6,134 nt of DNA from positions 1-6,134 of the forward strand of contig JBBAOE010000061.1 in NCBI GenBank assembly GCA_040401595.1, given 5' to 3'. This DNA comes from RFPW01 sp040401595 (GTDB taxonomy: Bacteria > Pseudomonadota > Gammaproteobacteria > Burkholderiales > Burkholderiaceae_E). The stretch's first letter is position 1. Each line of letters opens with the position of its first letter. Both the position numbers and the translations under genes were made by a program. Positions 1-5,745 of the stretch are shown here, piece after piece. The notes below the pieces were generated by a model that made no database searches, was not told where the DNA came from, and was given only the letters and a program-made list of their open reading frames with translations.

Positions 1-45
1 TTGAAAATCCGCGTGTCGGTGGTTCGATTCCGCCCTTGGCCACCA
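1..45 (+). tRNA. tRNA-Phe (anticodon GAA), 3' part, cut by the window edge
   Basis: The 3' portion of a phenylalanine tRNA gene. The window opens in the anticodon loop TTGAAAA (1-7), with anticodon GAA at 3-5. Next come the 3' strand of the anticodon stem TCCGC (8-12) and a five-base variable region GTGTC (13-17). The T-arm is GGTGG/CCGCC (18-22 and 30-34) closing the loop TTCGATT (23-29). The acceptor 3' strand is CTTGGCC (35-41), the discriminator base is A (42), and CCA (43-45) is encoded in the DNA. The D-arm, the 5' acceptor strand and the promoter lie outside the window. The overall pattern matches bacterial tRNA-Phe, and the acceptor sequence resembles the betaproteobacterial form (from memory). 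The gene converges on the large - strand RTX gene. No clear T-rich terminator follows. Confidence 0.93.
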
Positions 46-375
46 CGGATTCCCCACGCTGCCTGCAAAGCGTTGCAGTCACCGTGCAGTCAACACAGTC
101 TTGCACGGTCGAGCGTTGAACTAAACCAAGAAAACGCTCTTGTGACGCTGCAGCACAGGCTGCACAACGCAGCCAACTTCACACGCTCTGCACCGTGCGT
201 ATCAGGCTAAAACATCGTATTAGCCGTCTTCCACTGCCCCCACTGACCTGTACTTGTTCGTTCGGCGGGCCTTCAAACAAACCGCTCAAACAGCCGAGGG
301 GCTTCAGAAGCCGCGAGCCATCCGCCATGCGATTGGCTGGCGACGCGCCTCCTGACAAGAGTTACGCGCTTGCGC
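46..375. other. Gene-free region between tRNA-Phe and the RTX gene
   Basis: About 330 bp in which I see no convincing gene; the reading frames here show no domain and no ribosome binding site. The stretch holds several short inverted repeats: CTGCAA/TTGCAG with loop AGCG (63-78), ACCGTGCA/TGCACGGT separated by 13 nt (81-109), TGCAGC/GCTGCA with loop ACAG (149-164), and GGCTT/AAGCC with loop CAG (300-312). None is followed by a T-run on either strand, so none is a clear rho-independent terminator for the tRNA or for the converging RTX gene. They could still take part in 3'-end processing or rho-dependent termination. Confidence 0.6.
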
Positions 376-3300
376 TCAGAACATCACGAGATCACTTGCC
401 ACGAGCTTCGTCACGCCCACCAGCGTGCAGATCGCAATCGAGGTGGCAGGCCCTGAGCCATCGGGGTCATAGCTCAGGACCCCCGACTGCGGATCAAACA
501 CCAAGTTCGATCGAGCTGTGGCAGGGCTGGTCGACGTCGAGAGCCACAGGTTGTCACTCAGATCGGTATCGCTGCGCAAGGCGGTAAAGATCGATCCCGC
601 CAAGGCAATCTTGTCGCTGCCACTGACAAAGTCCGTCACCGTGTCGACGTTACCGCCGTTCTTGATCGCGCTCTCAAAGACAAAGCGGTCCTGGTCGTCG
701 CCACCGGTGAGCTGATCGTCCCCCAGGCCGCCCACCAAGGTGTCGTTGCCCGCGCCGCCGTTGAGCGCATCATTGCCCGCTAGGCCTGTGATGCTGTCGG
801 CCCCCGCCCCAGCAATCAGCGTGTTGTTGTCTGCCGTGCCGAGGATCTTGGCGACGTTCACGAGTTTGATCGTGAGCGGTGTGCTGGCAGAGAGGGATTG
901 TTTATCGGTCGCTTGCAGGGTGACCGTGATCGTTGCCGTATCCGCAGCCGCATAGTTGGGTGTGCCGCTGAGTTTGCCCGTGAGTGGGTCGATCGTGAGC
1001 CACGCCGGTGCGCCGCTTACGCTATAGGTCAAGACATCGCTGCGATCAGGATCGACAAAGGTCGTTTTGGGAAACGCAAAGGTAAACGCCTTACCTTCGG
1101 TGGCGCTGGGTGTGGTCGTGAGCGCCTTGGCAACAGGTGCACGGTTGATGTCGAGCACGGTGAGATCAAAGCTGTCCGTGACAAAGGCTTTGCCGGCGTC
1201 GGTTGCTTTGACCGCAATACTGGCAACCCCAGCATCAAGCTCACTGGGAGTGCCGCTAAACGTGGCGGTCTTGACGTCGAACTTGAGCCACTTGGGTAGC
1301 GGCTTGCCTGAACTGAGCGCAGCCGAATAACTCAGTACTGGGCTCTCGAGGTCGGTAAAGGTATTGCTGGGTAACTTCAGCGTAAACGCTTGTCCCTCAG
1401 AGACTTGCTGGTCAGCAATCGGGTTGGCTACGACGGGCGCGTAGTTCACGGCCTTTAGGTTAAAAGTGACTTTCGCGTCTGAACTAGAGAGCGTGCGTCC
1501 GTCGCTGACCTTGAATCCAAAGCTCGCATAGCCAAGCCCGCTTTGCATGGCGGCGCCCTTGAACGCGAGCGATCCCCCGTTGACGTCGTCGGCTGAAATC
1601 ACTTGCCCCACACTTACCGCGCTGCCGCCCAAGAGCAGCGAACCCTTGGCAGGCAGGGATGTGATGGTGATTGAGCGCAGTAAGTCGCCCTTGTCCGCAT
1701 CACGAAACCCGATTGCGGCGGCGCTGATGGCGACCAAGGCGTCCTGCAGGCCCGAGACCGTTGCGCCACTTGCGGTCGGTGCACGATTCACCATCGTATC
1801 GATCGTCAGCAGGACCGTGTTGTCACCGTCGTTACCATCGACGTTGGCGTTACCCGCGGCATCCGAAAAGGTGCCACTGCCGACCGAAACCTTGGCGGTC
1901 TCACGCTTGTTGGCTGCGGGTGTGAAGGTGGCGGTATAAGAAGTACCACTACCCGCAAAGTTACTCAGCGTGCCGCCCGAGACCTCGACATCTCCGGCGC
2001 TGAAGTTGGTCGAAGTCTCACTCAGCGTGAACGACAGGTTTGCCGTCTGCCCAGTCAGCAGCGCCGTCTTGTCAGCCGAGACCGAAACGGTTGGCGGGGT
2101 GATATCCCCAACCCGCGTATCAACCGTCATTGTGACGGTGTTGTTGGCGTCCGCGCCGTCCACATTAAAGTTCCCCGCCGCGTCGGAGAACTTGGTACTC
2201 GCCACGCTCACCACACTAGGGGTTGTGCTGTTGATGGTCGGCGTAAACGTGGCCGAATAGCTCGTGCCGCTGCCGGTGAAGTTACTCAGCGTGCCGCCCG
2301 ACACCGTTATGTCCCCGACGACGAAATCGGTAACGGATTCGCTGATCGTGAAGCTCAGAGTGGTGGTCTGGCCAAGACCGAGGCTCGCTTTATTGCTCGA
2401 AATGGCGATTGTGGGTGGTGTGGTGTCGCTCGGTGCCGTCGTGATAACTTGTGTGTAGCTGAGTGTCTGGTCAGCAAATGCAAAGCTTTCGAGATTTAGA
2501 ACTGTATCGAGGCCATCGCGCCCGGATGTTCTGTCCTGAATGGTCAGTGCATTGGTCGCTTCAACATAAATGATTTGATAATCTGCCGAATTGCCCCTAA
2601 AGCGAAGTACGTCCGATCCAAGACCCCCGTCGAGTGTGTCGTTACCCGCTCCACCCGAAATGGTGTCGTTGCCTGCGCCGCCTTGGATCGAATTGTTTAG
2701 CTCATTGCCAGACAGTGAATCGGCAAAAGCCGTGCCCTGGAGGTCTTCAATTTCGGTTCCAAAGTTGACTGTAATTTGCCCCGCTGCGCTGATAAGCGAT
2801 GCCGCCGCGCTTCCAACAAAGCCTTGGTAGCCCGGGGCCAGGTAAATCGTCACCGCTTGGTTAACCGCCGACGCGTCGATCAGATCGAGCCCGCCGCCAT
2901 CCCAAATAAAGTTGGGTACGCTGGCGTCGATCGAATAGGTATTGGTGCTGCTGTTCGCGCTTGCGCTGGGGCCATATAAATACTGTAGCGCTGCGAGGTC
3001 GAGCTCGCGGAAGACGGCGTGGTACTGGGCAGCAGTTGAGGTGTAGGCCATCACTGTCCACTCGGACCGGTCTTCCGTCGAGCCGAGAAACGGCCCGGGG
3101 GGCGTGGCGCCACCGGCGTCGTAATTGCCCGGGTGTTTGAGACCCAGCGCGTGGCCGAGTTCGTGAATCACGGTCAGCGCCGAGTAGGTGCCATCCGTCA
3201 AAGTCGTTGGGCCTCCCCCGATCGCATTGGCGAGGAAAAAGTCGCCGCCAACCGGGGAACCTAGCGTGGCGTCGGACGCGTCACTAGGGTAGGAGGCATA

Positions 3301-4758
3301 GCCTGCTGAACCCGTTTGCGTGTTGTTGGCAAACGCGATCGTGAAGCGGGTGCTTGCGATCGAGGCGTCGGTGGTTTCAATAAACCCTAAGCTGACGACC
3401 GAGGAAATGTAACTAAGTGTGTTCCGGGTAAATGTTTTTTGCGCATCGGTGAAACGGCTGTAGCCAAGGCCATGGTCGGCGCTGGTGTCGTAGCTTGGCA
3501 GGCTGCTGGGGAAATAGTAATAAACCGTTTTTTCCCCTGAAACTGGGTCGGAATAAATGGAATCCTTGAAGTAATCTCCATTCGCCTCGTCAGGCAGCAG
3601 CGAGGCAATCCAGTAGGGCAGGGCTTGGACACCAGAGCCGTAACTGGCGTTTTCAATGAAACTGGGGACTTTGAAGAAATCGACTGAAATCGTCGCCGAA
3701 TCGCTGCTGCCGCCGCTATCCGAAAGGTGGGTTTGGCTGCTGGATACGACATAGAGGTCGTTACCCGCTCCGCCCTGCAAACGATTGACGCCGGTGCCGC
3801 CGTCGAGGGTGTCATTACCGTCACCACTGATGAGGGTGTCGTTACCGTTGCCGCCGACCAATGAATCGGACCCAGAACCGCTGTAGGTGTCGAGGCGGTC
3901 GTTTCCGTCACCACCCAGCAGGGTGTCGCTGCCGCCCGTTTGGTCGTAGAGTGTGTCGTCCCCGGCGCCTCCAGACAGCGCGTCATTGCCAACGCCGCCG
4001 TAGAGCGTGTCTTGGCCGTCGCCCCCGTCGAGCGAATCGTTGCCCGCGTCGGCACTGAGACTGTCATTGCCCGCGCCACCCAAGAGTGTGTCGTTGCCAG
4101 AACCCCCGTTGAGTGTGTCGTTGCCATCGCCGCCGTCGAGACGGTTTGCACCGGTGCTGGTGTAGACATCGAGCGTGTCGTTGCCGGCGCCGCCGCTTAG
4201 GGTATTGCTGCCGCTCGTCGAGCCCTGGTCGTATAAGAAATCATTGCCGTCGCCGCCCAACAGAGAGTCGTTTCCCGCGAGGCCATAGAGGGTGTCGTTG
4301 CCACTGCCGCCGTCAATCGTGTCGGCGTTGCTGCCGCCCAGCAGGAAATCTTGACCACCCTCGCCGTAGATTACTTTTGTACCAGTGCTCGAGGGCGCTG
4401 AATATCCGGCCCCGCTTTTGATGCCATTGATTGAGTCGTCGCCATCGCTCCCCGCAATGGTGTCGCTTCCGCTGGCCGAATAAATCGTGTCGTTGTCGGC
4501 GCCGCCATCGATCGAATCATTGCCCGAGCCGTCAAAAATCAGGTCATTGCCTGCGCCTCCGCGGATCGTTTTGTTGCCCGAGGTCGGGTAGCGACCGAGG
4601 CCGGCAGTGCCATTAAAAATGTCGTCGCCGGCATTCCCTTCGAGTAAGTCGTCGCCCCCCAACCCGTGAATCGAGTCATTACCGTTGCTGCCGAGAATGG
4701 TGTCGTTGCCCTCGGTGCCAAATTCCTGGCCGGCTTGCGTCAGGGTTGTTTGCGCCAT
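376..4758 (-). CDS. Large secreted RTX protein with serralysin-type (M10) metalloprotease domain
   Basis: A 1460-residue calcium-binding exoprotein, probably a secreted zinc protease. It has no Sec signal peptide, as expected for a type I secretion substrate. Domains in order: an RTX nonapeptide array of about 26 units (13-337); a peptidase M10/serralysin catalytic domain (about 350-600) with HELGHALGLKHPG at 532-544 (zinc ligands H532, H536, H542; general base E533), and a Met-turn VMAY with M570 and Y572; a short RTX block (675-720); two bacterial Ig-like domains (781-887 and 888-994); a cadherin-like domain (about 995-1104); two CADG/He_PIG-type domains (about 1108-1204 and 1207-1303); and a C-terminal RTX block (1306-1358) followed by a secretion signal ending in DLVMF. 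The only cysteine is C1444, and RTX exoproteins are usually Cys-poor. The start at 4758 has a modest GAGAG six bases upstream. Placing the main RTX array before the protease is the reverse of classical serralysins. No exporter or inhibitor gene is visible. Family assignment is firm; the substrate is unknown, and an adhesive role for the C-terminal half is inference. Confidence 0.95.
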   Translation of the reverse strand: MAQTTLTQAGQEFGTEGNDTILGSNGNDSIHGLGGDDLLEGNAGDDIFNGTAGLGRYPTSGNKTIRGGAGNDLIFDGSGNDSIDGGADNDTIYSASGSDTIAGSDGDDSINGIKSGAGYSAPSSTGTKVIYGEGGQDFLLGGSNADTIDGGSGNDTLYGLAGNDSLLGGDGNDFLYDQGSTSGSNTLSGGAGNDTLDVYTSTGANRLDGGDGNDTLNGGSGNDTLLGGAGNDSLSADAGNDSLDGGDGQDTLYGGVGNDALSGGAGDDTLYDQTGGSDTLLGGDGNDRLDTYSGSGSDSLVGGNGNDTLISGDGNDTLDGGTGVNRLQGGAGNDLYVVSSSQTHLSDSGGSSDSATISVDFFKVPSFIENASYGSGVQALPYWIASLLPDEANGDYFKDSIYSDPVSGEKTVYYYFPSSLPSYDTSADHGLGYSRFTDAQKTFTRNTLSYISSVVSLGFIETTDASIASTRFTIAFANNTQTGSAGYASYPSDASDATLGSPVGGDFFLANAIGGGPTTLTDGTYSALTVIHELGHALGLKHPGNYDAGGATPPGPFLGSTEDRSEWTVMAYTSTAAQYHAVFRELDLAALQYLYGPSASANSSTNTYSIDASVPNFIWDGGGLDLIDASAVNQAVTIYLAPGYQGFVGSAAASLISAAGQITVNFGTEIEDLQGTAFADSLSGNELNNSIQGGAGNDTISGGAGNDTLDGGLGSDVLRFRGNSADYQIIYVEATNALTIQDRTSGRDGLDTVLNLESFAFADQTLSYTQVITTAPSDTTPPTIAISSNKASLGLGQTTTLSFTISESVTDFVVGDITVSGGTLSNFTGSGTSYSATFTPTINSTTPSVVSVASTKFSDAAGNFNVDGADANNTVTMTVDTRVGDITPPTVSVSADKTALLTGQTANLSFTLSETSTNFSAGDVEVSGGTLSNFAGSGTSYTATFTPAANKRETAKVSVGSGTFSDAAGNANVDGNDGDNTVLLTIDTMVNRAPTASGATVSGLQDALVAISAAAIGFRDADKGDLLRSITITSLPAKGSLLLGGSAVSVGQVISADDVNGGSLAFKGAAMQSGLGYASFGFKVSDGRTLSSSDAKVTFNLKAVNYAPVVANPIADQQVSEGQAFTLKLPSNTFTDLESPVLSYSAALSSGKPLPKWLKFDVKTATFSGTPSELDAGVASIAVKATDAGKAFVTDSFDLTVLDINRAPVAKALTTTPSATEGKAFTFAFPKTTFVDPDRSDVLTYSVSGAPAWLTIDPLTGKLSGTPNYAAADTATITVTLQATDKQSLSASTPLTIKLVNVAKILGTADNNTLIAGAGADSITGLAGNDALNGGAGNDTLVGGLGDDQLTGGDDQDRFVFESAIKNGGNVDTVTDFVSGSDKIALAGSIFTALRSDTDLSDNLWLSTSTSPATARSNLVFDPQSGVLSYDPDGSGPATSIAICTLVGVTKLVASDLVMF
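685..843 (-). repeat. C-terminal RTX block preceding the type I secretion signal
   Basis: Residues 1306-1358 carry the units GTADNNTLI, AGAGADSIT, GLAGNDALN, GGAGNDTLV and GGLGDDQLT, then GGDDQDRFVF. The following FVFES, VDTVTDF and GSDKIAL segments match the C-terminal module of M10/RTX exoproteins. It leads into the uncleaved C-terminal signal recognised by an ABC exporter, of which the last five residues are DLVMF. Five RTX units next to the signal is typical for type I substrates. Confidence 0.88.
1777..2418 (-). repeat. Two tandem bacterial Ig-like domains, 107-residue period
   Basis: Residues 781-887 and 888-994 are two copies of one domain. Both begin PPT(I/V), share VSGGTLSNF and GSGTSY with ATFTP a little further on, and have FSDAAGN before a TVD/TID end. 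They resemble Big_12-type bacterial Ig-like domains (assignment from memory). The copies are exactly 321 bp apart at DNA level and share an identical 23-bp stretch (1958-1980 and 2279-2301), which points to tandem duplication or later gene conversion. Such domains usually act as stalks in secreted or surface proteins. Confidence 0.85.
2599..2736 (-). repeat. Short RTX block after the protease domain
   Basis: Residues 675-720 include GNELNNSIQ, GGAGNDTIS, GGAGNDTLD and GGLGSDVLRF, a compact beta-roll of the kind that follows the catalytic domain in canonical serralysins. The next about 50 residues (SADYQI, then SGRDGLDTVLNLESFAFADQTL) match the tail module that often follows an RTX block. The protease thus keeps its normal downstream RTX partner as well as the large N-terminal array. 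Confidence 0.85.
3748..4722 (-). repeat. N-terminal RTX (GGxGNDxLx) repeat array of the large protein
   Basis: Residues 13-337 of the large protein are tandem glycine- and aspartate-rich nonapeptides such as GGSGNDTLY and GGDGNDTLN, about 26 in all. In known RTX proteins these fold into a parallel beta-roll on calcium binding outside the cell. The array is interrupted by variant turns (STSGSN, TSTGAN, TGGSD, SGSGSD) and ends in NDLYVVSSSQ, a common capping sequence before the next domain. At DNA level the array appears on the + strand as recurring GTGTCGTTGCC-type words. It is coding repeat, not CRISPR or a satellite. Confidence 0.93.
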
Positions 4759-4890
4759 TTTCGGCTCTCGGGGTTGCGGTTAAGAGAGCGCCTAAATTTT
4801 TGGGCAAGCGCCTGACTGTCTTGCAGGGTACCTTGGCGTTTAGTAAGCGCGCAACCGAGCTACGGTTTCCGTTTTATTTTTCTGAGCTCA
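4759..4890. promoter_or_regulatory. Divergent upstream region between the RTX gene and the Fic remnant
   Basis: About 130 bp separating two divergently oriented reading frames, so any RTX promoter should lie here on the - strand. I find no convincing -35/-10 pair. Two features stand out: a direct repeat AGCGCCT at 4787-4793 and 4807-4813, exactly 20 bp apart and flanking an AT-rich TAAATTTTT; and AACCG/CGGTT with a five-base loop (4853-4867), followed after three bases by a T-rich stretch on the + strand, which could be a weak terminator or simply AT-rich promoter DNA. Confidence 0.35.
4765..4769 (-). promoter_or_regulatory. Weak ribosome binding site of the RTX gene
   Basis: On the - strand GAGAG lies six bases before the ATG at 4756-4758. 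It is a partial Shine-Dalgarno match and the best candidate upstream of this start. It supports the annotated start, as does the immediate onset of RTX-type sequence (GTEGNDTIL) from residue 14. Confidence 0.45.
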
Positions 4891-4938
4891 ATGACAGTTA
4901 GAGGCAATCGCTGCTGTAGCGATCCTGACCATACACGG

Positions 4939-5187
4939 ATGCGGAAGGTCAAGACGTTAGGGTATCAGCGAGATTTTCTGGATGCCTACCGTCCTAATGA
5001 GACTTGGCATCTTTCTGAGTCGCTGCGCCGCCAATTACACCAGATGGGCAGAACGGCCGACGGCGACGAACCTGTCGGAAGCGATGGCCGCACCATTCTC
5101 CATCGGTTACTGATCGATTTGTCATGGGCATCGAGCCATCTGGAGGGCAACACCTACTCCCGACTCGACACGCGCGAACTCATTTAG
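4939..5187 (+). pseudogene. N-terminal fragment of a Fic-family protein (truncated)
   Basis: Fic proteins transfer AMP or similar groups onto target proteins; full-length members of this type run to several hundred residues. Only the first about 82 residues are here. The segment LIDLSWASSHLEGNTYSRLD is highly characteristic of the N-terminal helical region of Fic proteins. Within it, SSHLEG at 5131-5148 fits the autoinhibitory motif (S/T)xxxE(G/N). The frame ends at TAG (5185-5187), where relatives usually continue with Glu-His-Gly. The next codons here are CAT GGT, so the stop may be a GAG-to-TAG change. No catalytic HPFxxGNGR segment follows in any frame of the window. The start is uncertain: ATG 4939 gives MRKVKTLGYQ, which looks like a real N-terminus, while the in-frame ATG at 4891 adds 16 residues that do not resemble the family. 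Neither has a good ribosome binding site. The locus is probably a dead remnant of an accessory gene, but a short expressed product cannot be excluded. Confidence 0.8.
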
Positions 5188-5190
5188 CAT

Positions 5191-5256
5191 GGTAGGCGTT
5201 CAGAGAATTGGTTCGATACCAGTCGCCTGCCCACTACCAATCCATAACGCCTGACC
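5191..5256. repeat. Strongly folded inverted-repeat segment with a tRNA T-arm-like core
   Basis: Begins three bases after the Fic-remnant stop codon. One fold pairs GGTAGGCG (5191-5198) with CGCCTGCC (5224-5231), containing one G-U, and ATTGG (5207-5211) with CCAGT (5219-5223) around the seven-base loop TTCGATA. The second helix abuts the first with no gap on its 3' side, the geometry of a tRNA T-arm stacked on an acceptor stem. A competing fold pairs AGGCGTT (5194-5200) with AACGCCT (5246-5252) and ATTGGT (5207-5212) with ACCAAT (5236-5241). Both pairings are read directly from the sequence; which one forms, and whether it is transcribed, is unknown. Confidence 0.5.
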
Positions 5257-5682
5257 GCTCGTGGTTCAGCGTTTTCATTTGCGCGAGCCCCGCGACACGG
5301 GGGAACAGTGCCATTTTGCGTGTGCCACCGCCTCGCCCACAGGGTGATGAACAGGGGGCAGTTCAATCCTGTATTGATCTCTGTTCTCCCGAAACCAGTG
5401 CGAACCGTTTTGCGGCAGCACACGCCGACCTCCAATCCGATCAATGCCTTTGCAGGTGTGTCGAATGGTGCACTTCAGTGTTTGCGGCCCTTGAGGTCTC
5501 GGTAGAAAGTCTTGTGTGGACCAACTATCAACAATTTGAGTGTGTTGTCATCAAGGGAACCGGTAGGTAAGTCGGCCGGGCAGGTTGCCCCTGCTGACCT
5601 TGTAAACCTGAACGCCAGCTAGATCACCGACTTTTGTTTCACCGACTTCGGGCTGGCTGGCGATGGAAGGTCAACAAAAGGA
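5257..5682. other. No supportable gene; possible decayed accessory DNA
   Basis: I find no recognisable gene here on either strand. The longest frames are a + strand frame ending at 5570 that could only begin with TTG at 5208, and a - strand frame at 5184-5444. Neither shows a domain, a ribosome binding site or a biased composition. The stretch contains short hairpins such as CCCCG/CGGGG around 5287-5305 and the larger imperfect hairpin at 5571-5598, plus a 10-bp direct repeat TCACCGACTT at 5624-5633 and 5639-5648 with a 15-bp period. It lies downstream of a truncated Fic gene, so it may be eroded mobile or accessory DNA, but no remnant can be named. Confidence 0.5.
5571..5598. repeat. Imperfect GC-rich hairpin
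   Basis: GTCGGCCGGGCA (5571-5582) folds back on TGCCC plus CTGCTGAC (5586-5598) around a GGT loop, with two mismatches and one bulge. No T-run follows on either strand, so it is not a standard terminator. It lies in the gene-free stretch, and its role is unknown. Confidence 0.4.
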
Positions 5683-5706
5683 AACGCCGGGGCTACCCCC
5701 GGCGTT
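5683..5706 (-). terminator. Rho-independent terminator of the small Pro/Ser/Gln-rich gene
   Basis: A perfect 10-bp stem, AACGCCGGGG (5683-5692) with CCCCGGCGTT (5697-5706), closes a four-base loop. Read on the - strand it is followed by TCCTTTTGTT, a T-rich tail. It starts 39 bases after the stop codon of the 5746-5955 gene. The + strand side (CCTGAACTAA) lacks a T-run, so it is directional toward the - strand gene. Confidence 0.8.
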
Positions 5707-5723
5707 CCTGAACTAAGGAGATG

Positions 5724-5738
5724 GCCGGCTATGCCGGC
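5724..5738. repeat. Small perfect hairpin between stop codon and terminator
   Basis: GCCGGC (5724-5729) and GCCGGC (5733-5738) form a 6-bp stem with loop TAT. It sits between the stop of the small - strand gene (5746-5748) and its terminator. It shares the flank CCGGCGTT with the terminator stem (5699-5706 and 5735-5742). It could protect the mRNA 3' end or be a second, weaker stem; no T-run follows it. Confidence 0.5.
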
Positions 5739-5745
5739 GTTTCAA

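Noticed and set aside
63..164. Hairpins downstream of tRNA-Phe as its terminator
   Set aside because: Stems are only 6-8 bp and none is followed by a T-run, so no terminator call is justified.
898..1299. 133-residue + strand frame opposite the CADG domains
   Set aside because: Antisense shadow with no ribosome binding site or recognisable domain, within the clearly coding - strand.
3387..4169. 260-residue - strand frame rich in Thr, Ala and Ser overlapping the RTX gene
   Set aside because: It is an out-of-frame reading of the repetitive RTX DNA; the periodic composition comes from the nonapeptide repeats. The in-frame product has clear domains.
3748..4722. Regularly spaced GTGTCGTTGCC-like words resembling a CRISPR or satellite array
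   Set aside because: The spacing follows the 27-bp codon period of RTX nonapeptides; the repeats are degenerate and lie in an open frame.
5210..5239. Duplicate of the tRNA-Phe 3' end marking an integration boundary
   Set aside because: Only GGTTCGAT and CC match in order; the acceptor part differs, so it is not an attachment-site duplication of positions 20-45.
5191..5275. Possible integron attC site
   Set aside because: AGGCGTT and AACGCCT are present, but the GTT/AAC ends are oriented opposite to attC R boxes and no GTTRRRY/RYYYAAC pair with the right spacing exists. AACGC/GCGTT at 5246-5271 is too short for attC.
5184..5444. 86-residue - strand frame overlapping the Fic stop and the palindrome
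   Set aside because: No ribosome binding site or known motif, and it overlaps structured DNA; likely chance.
5208..5570. 120-residue + strand frame starting with TTG
   Set aside because: Rare start codon inside the folded segment, no ribosome binding site, no domain, mixed composition; not supported as a gene.
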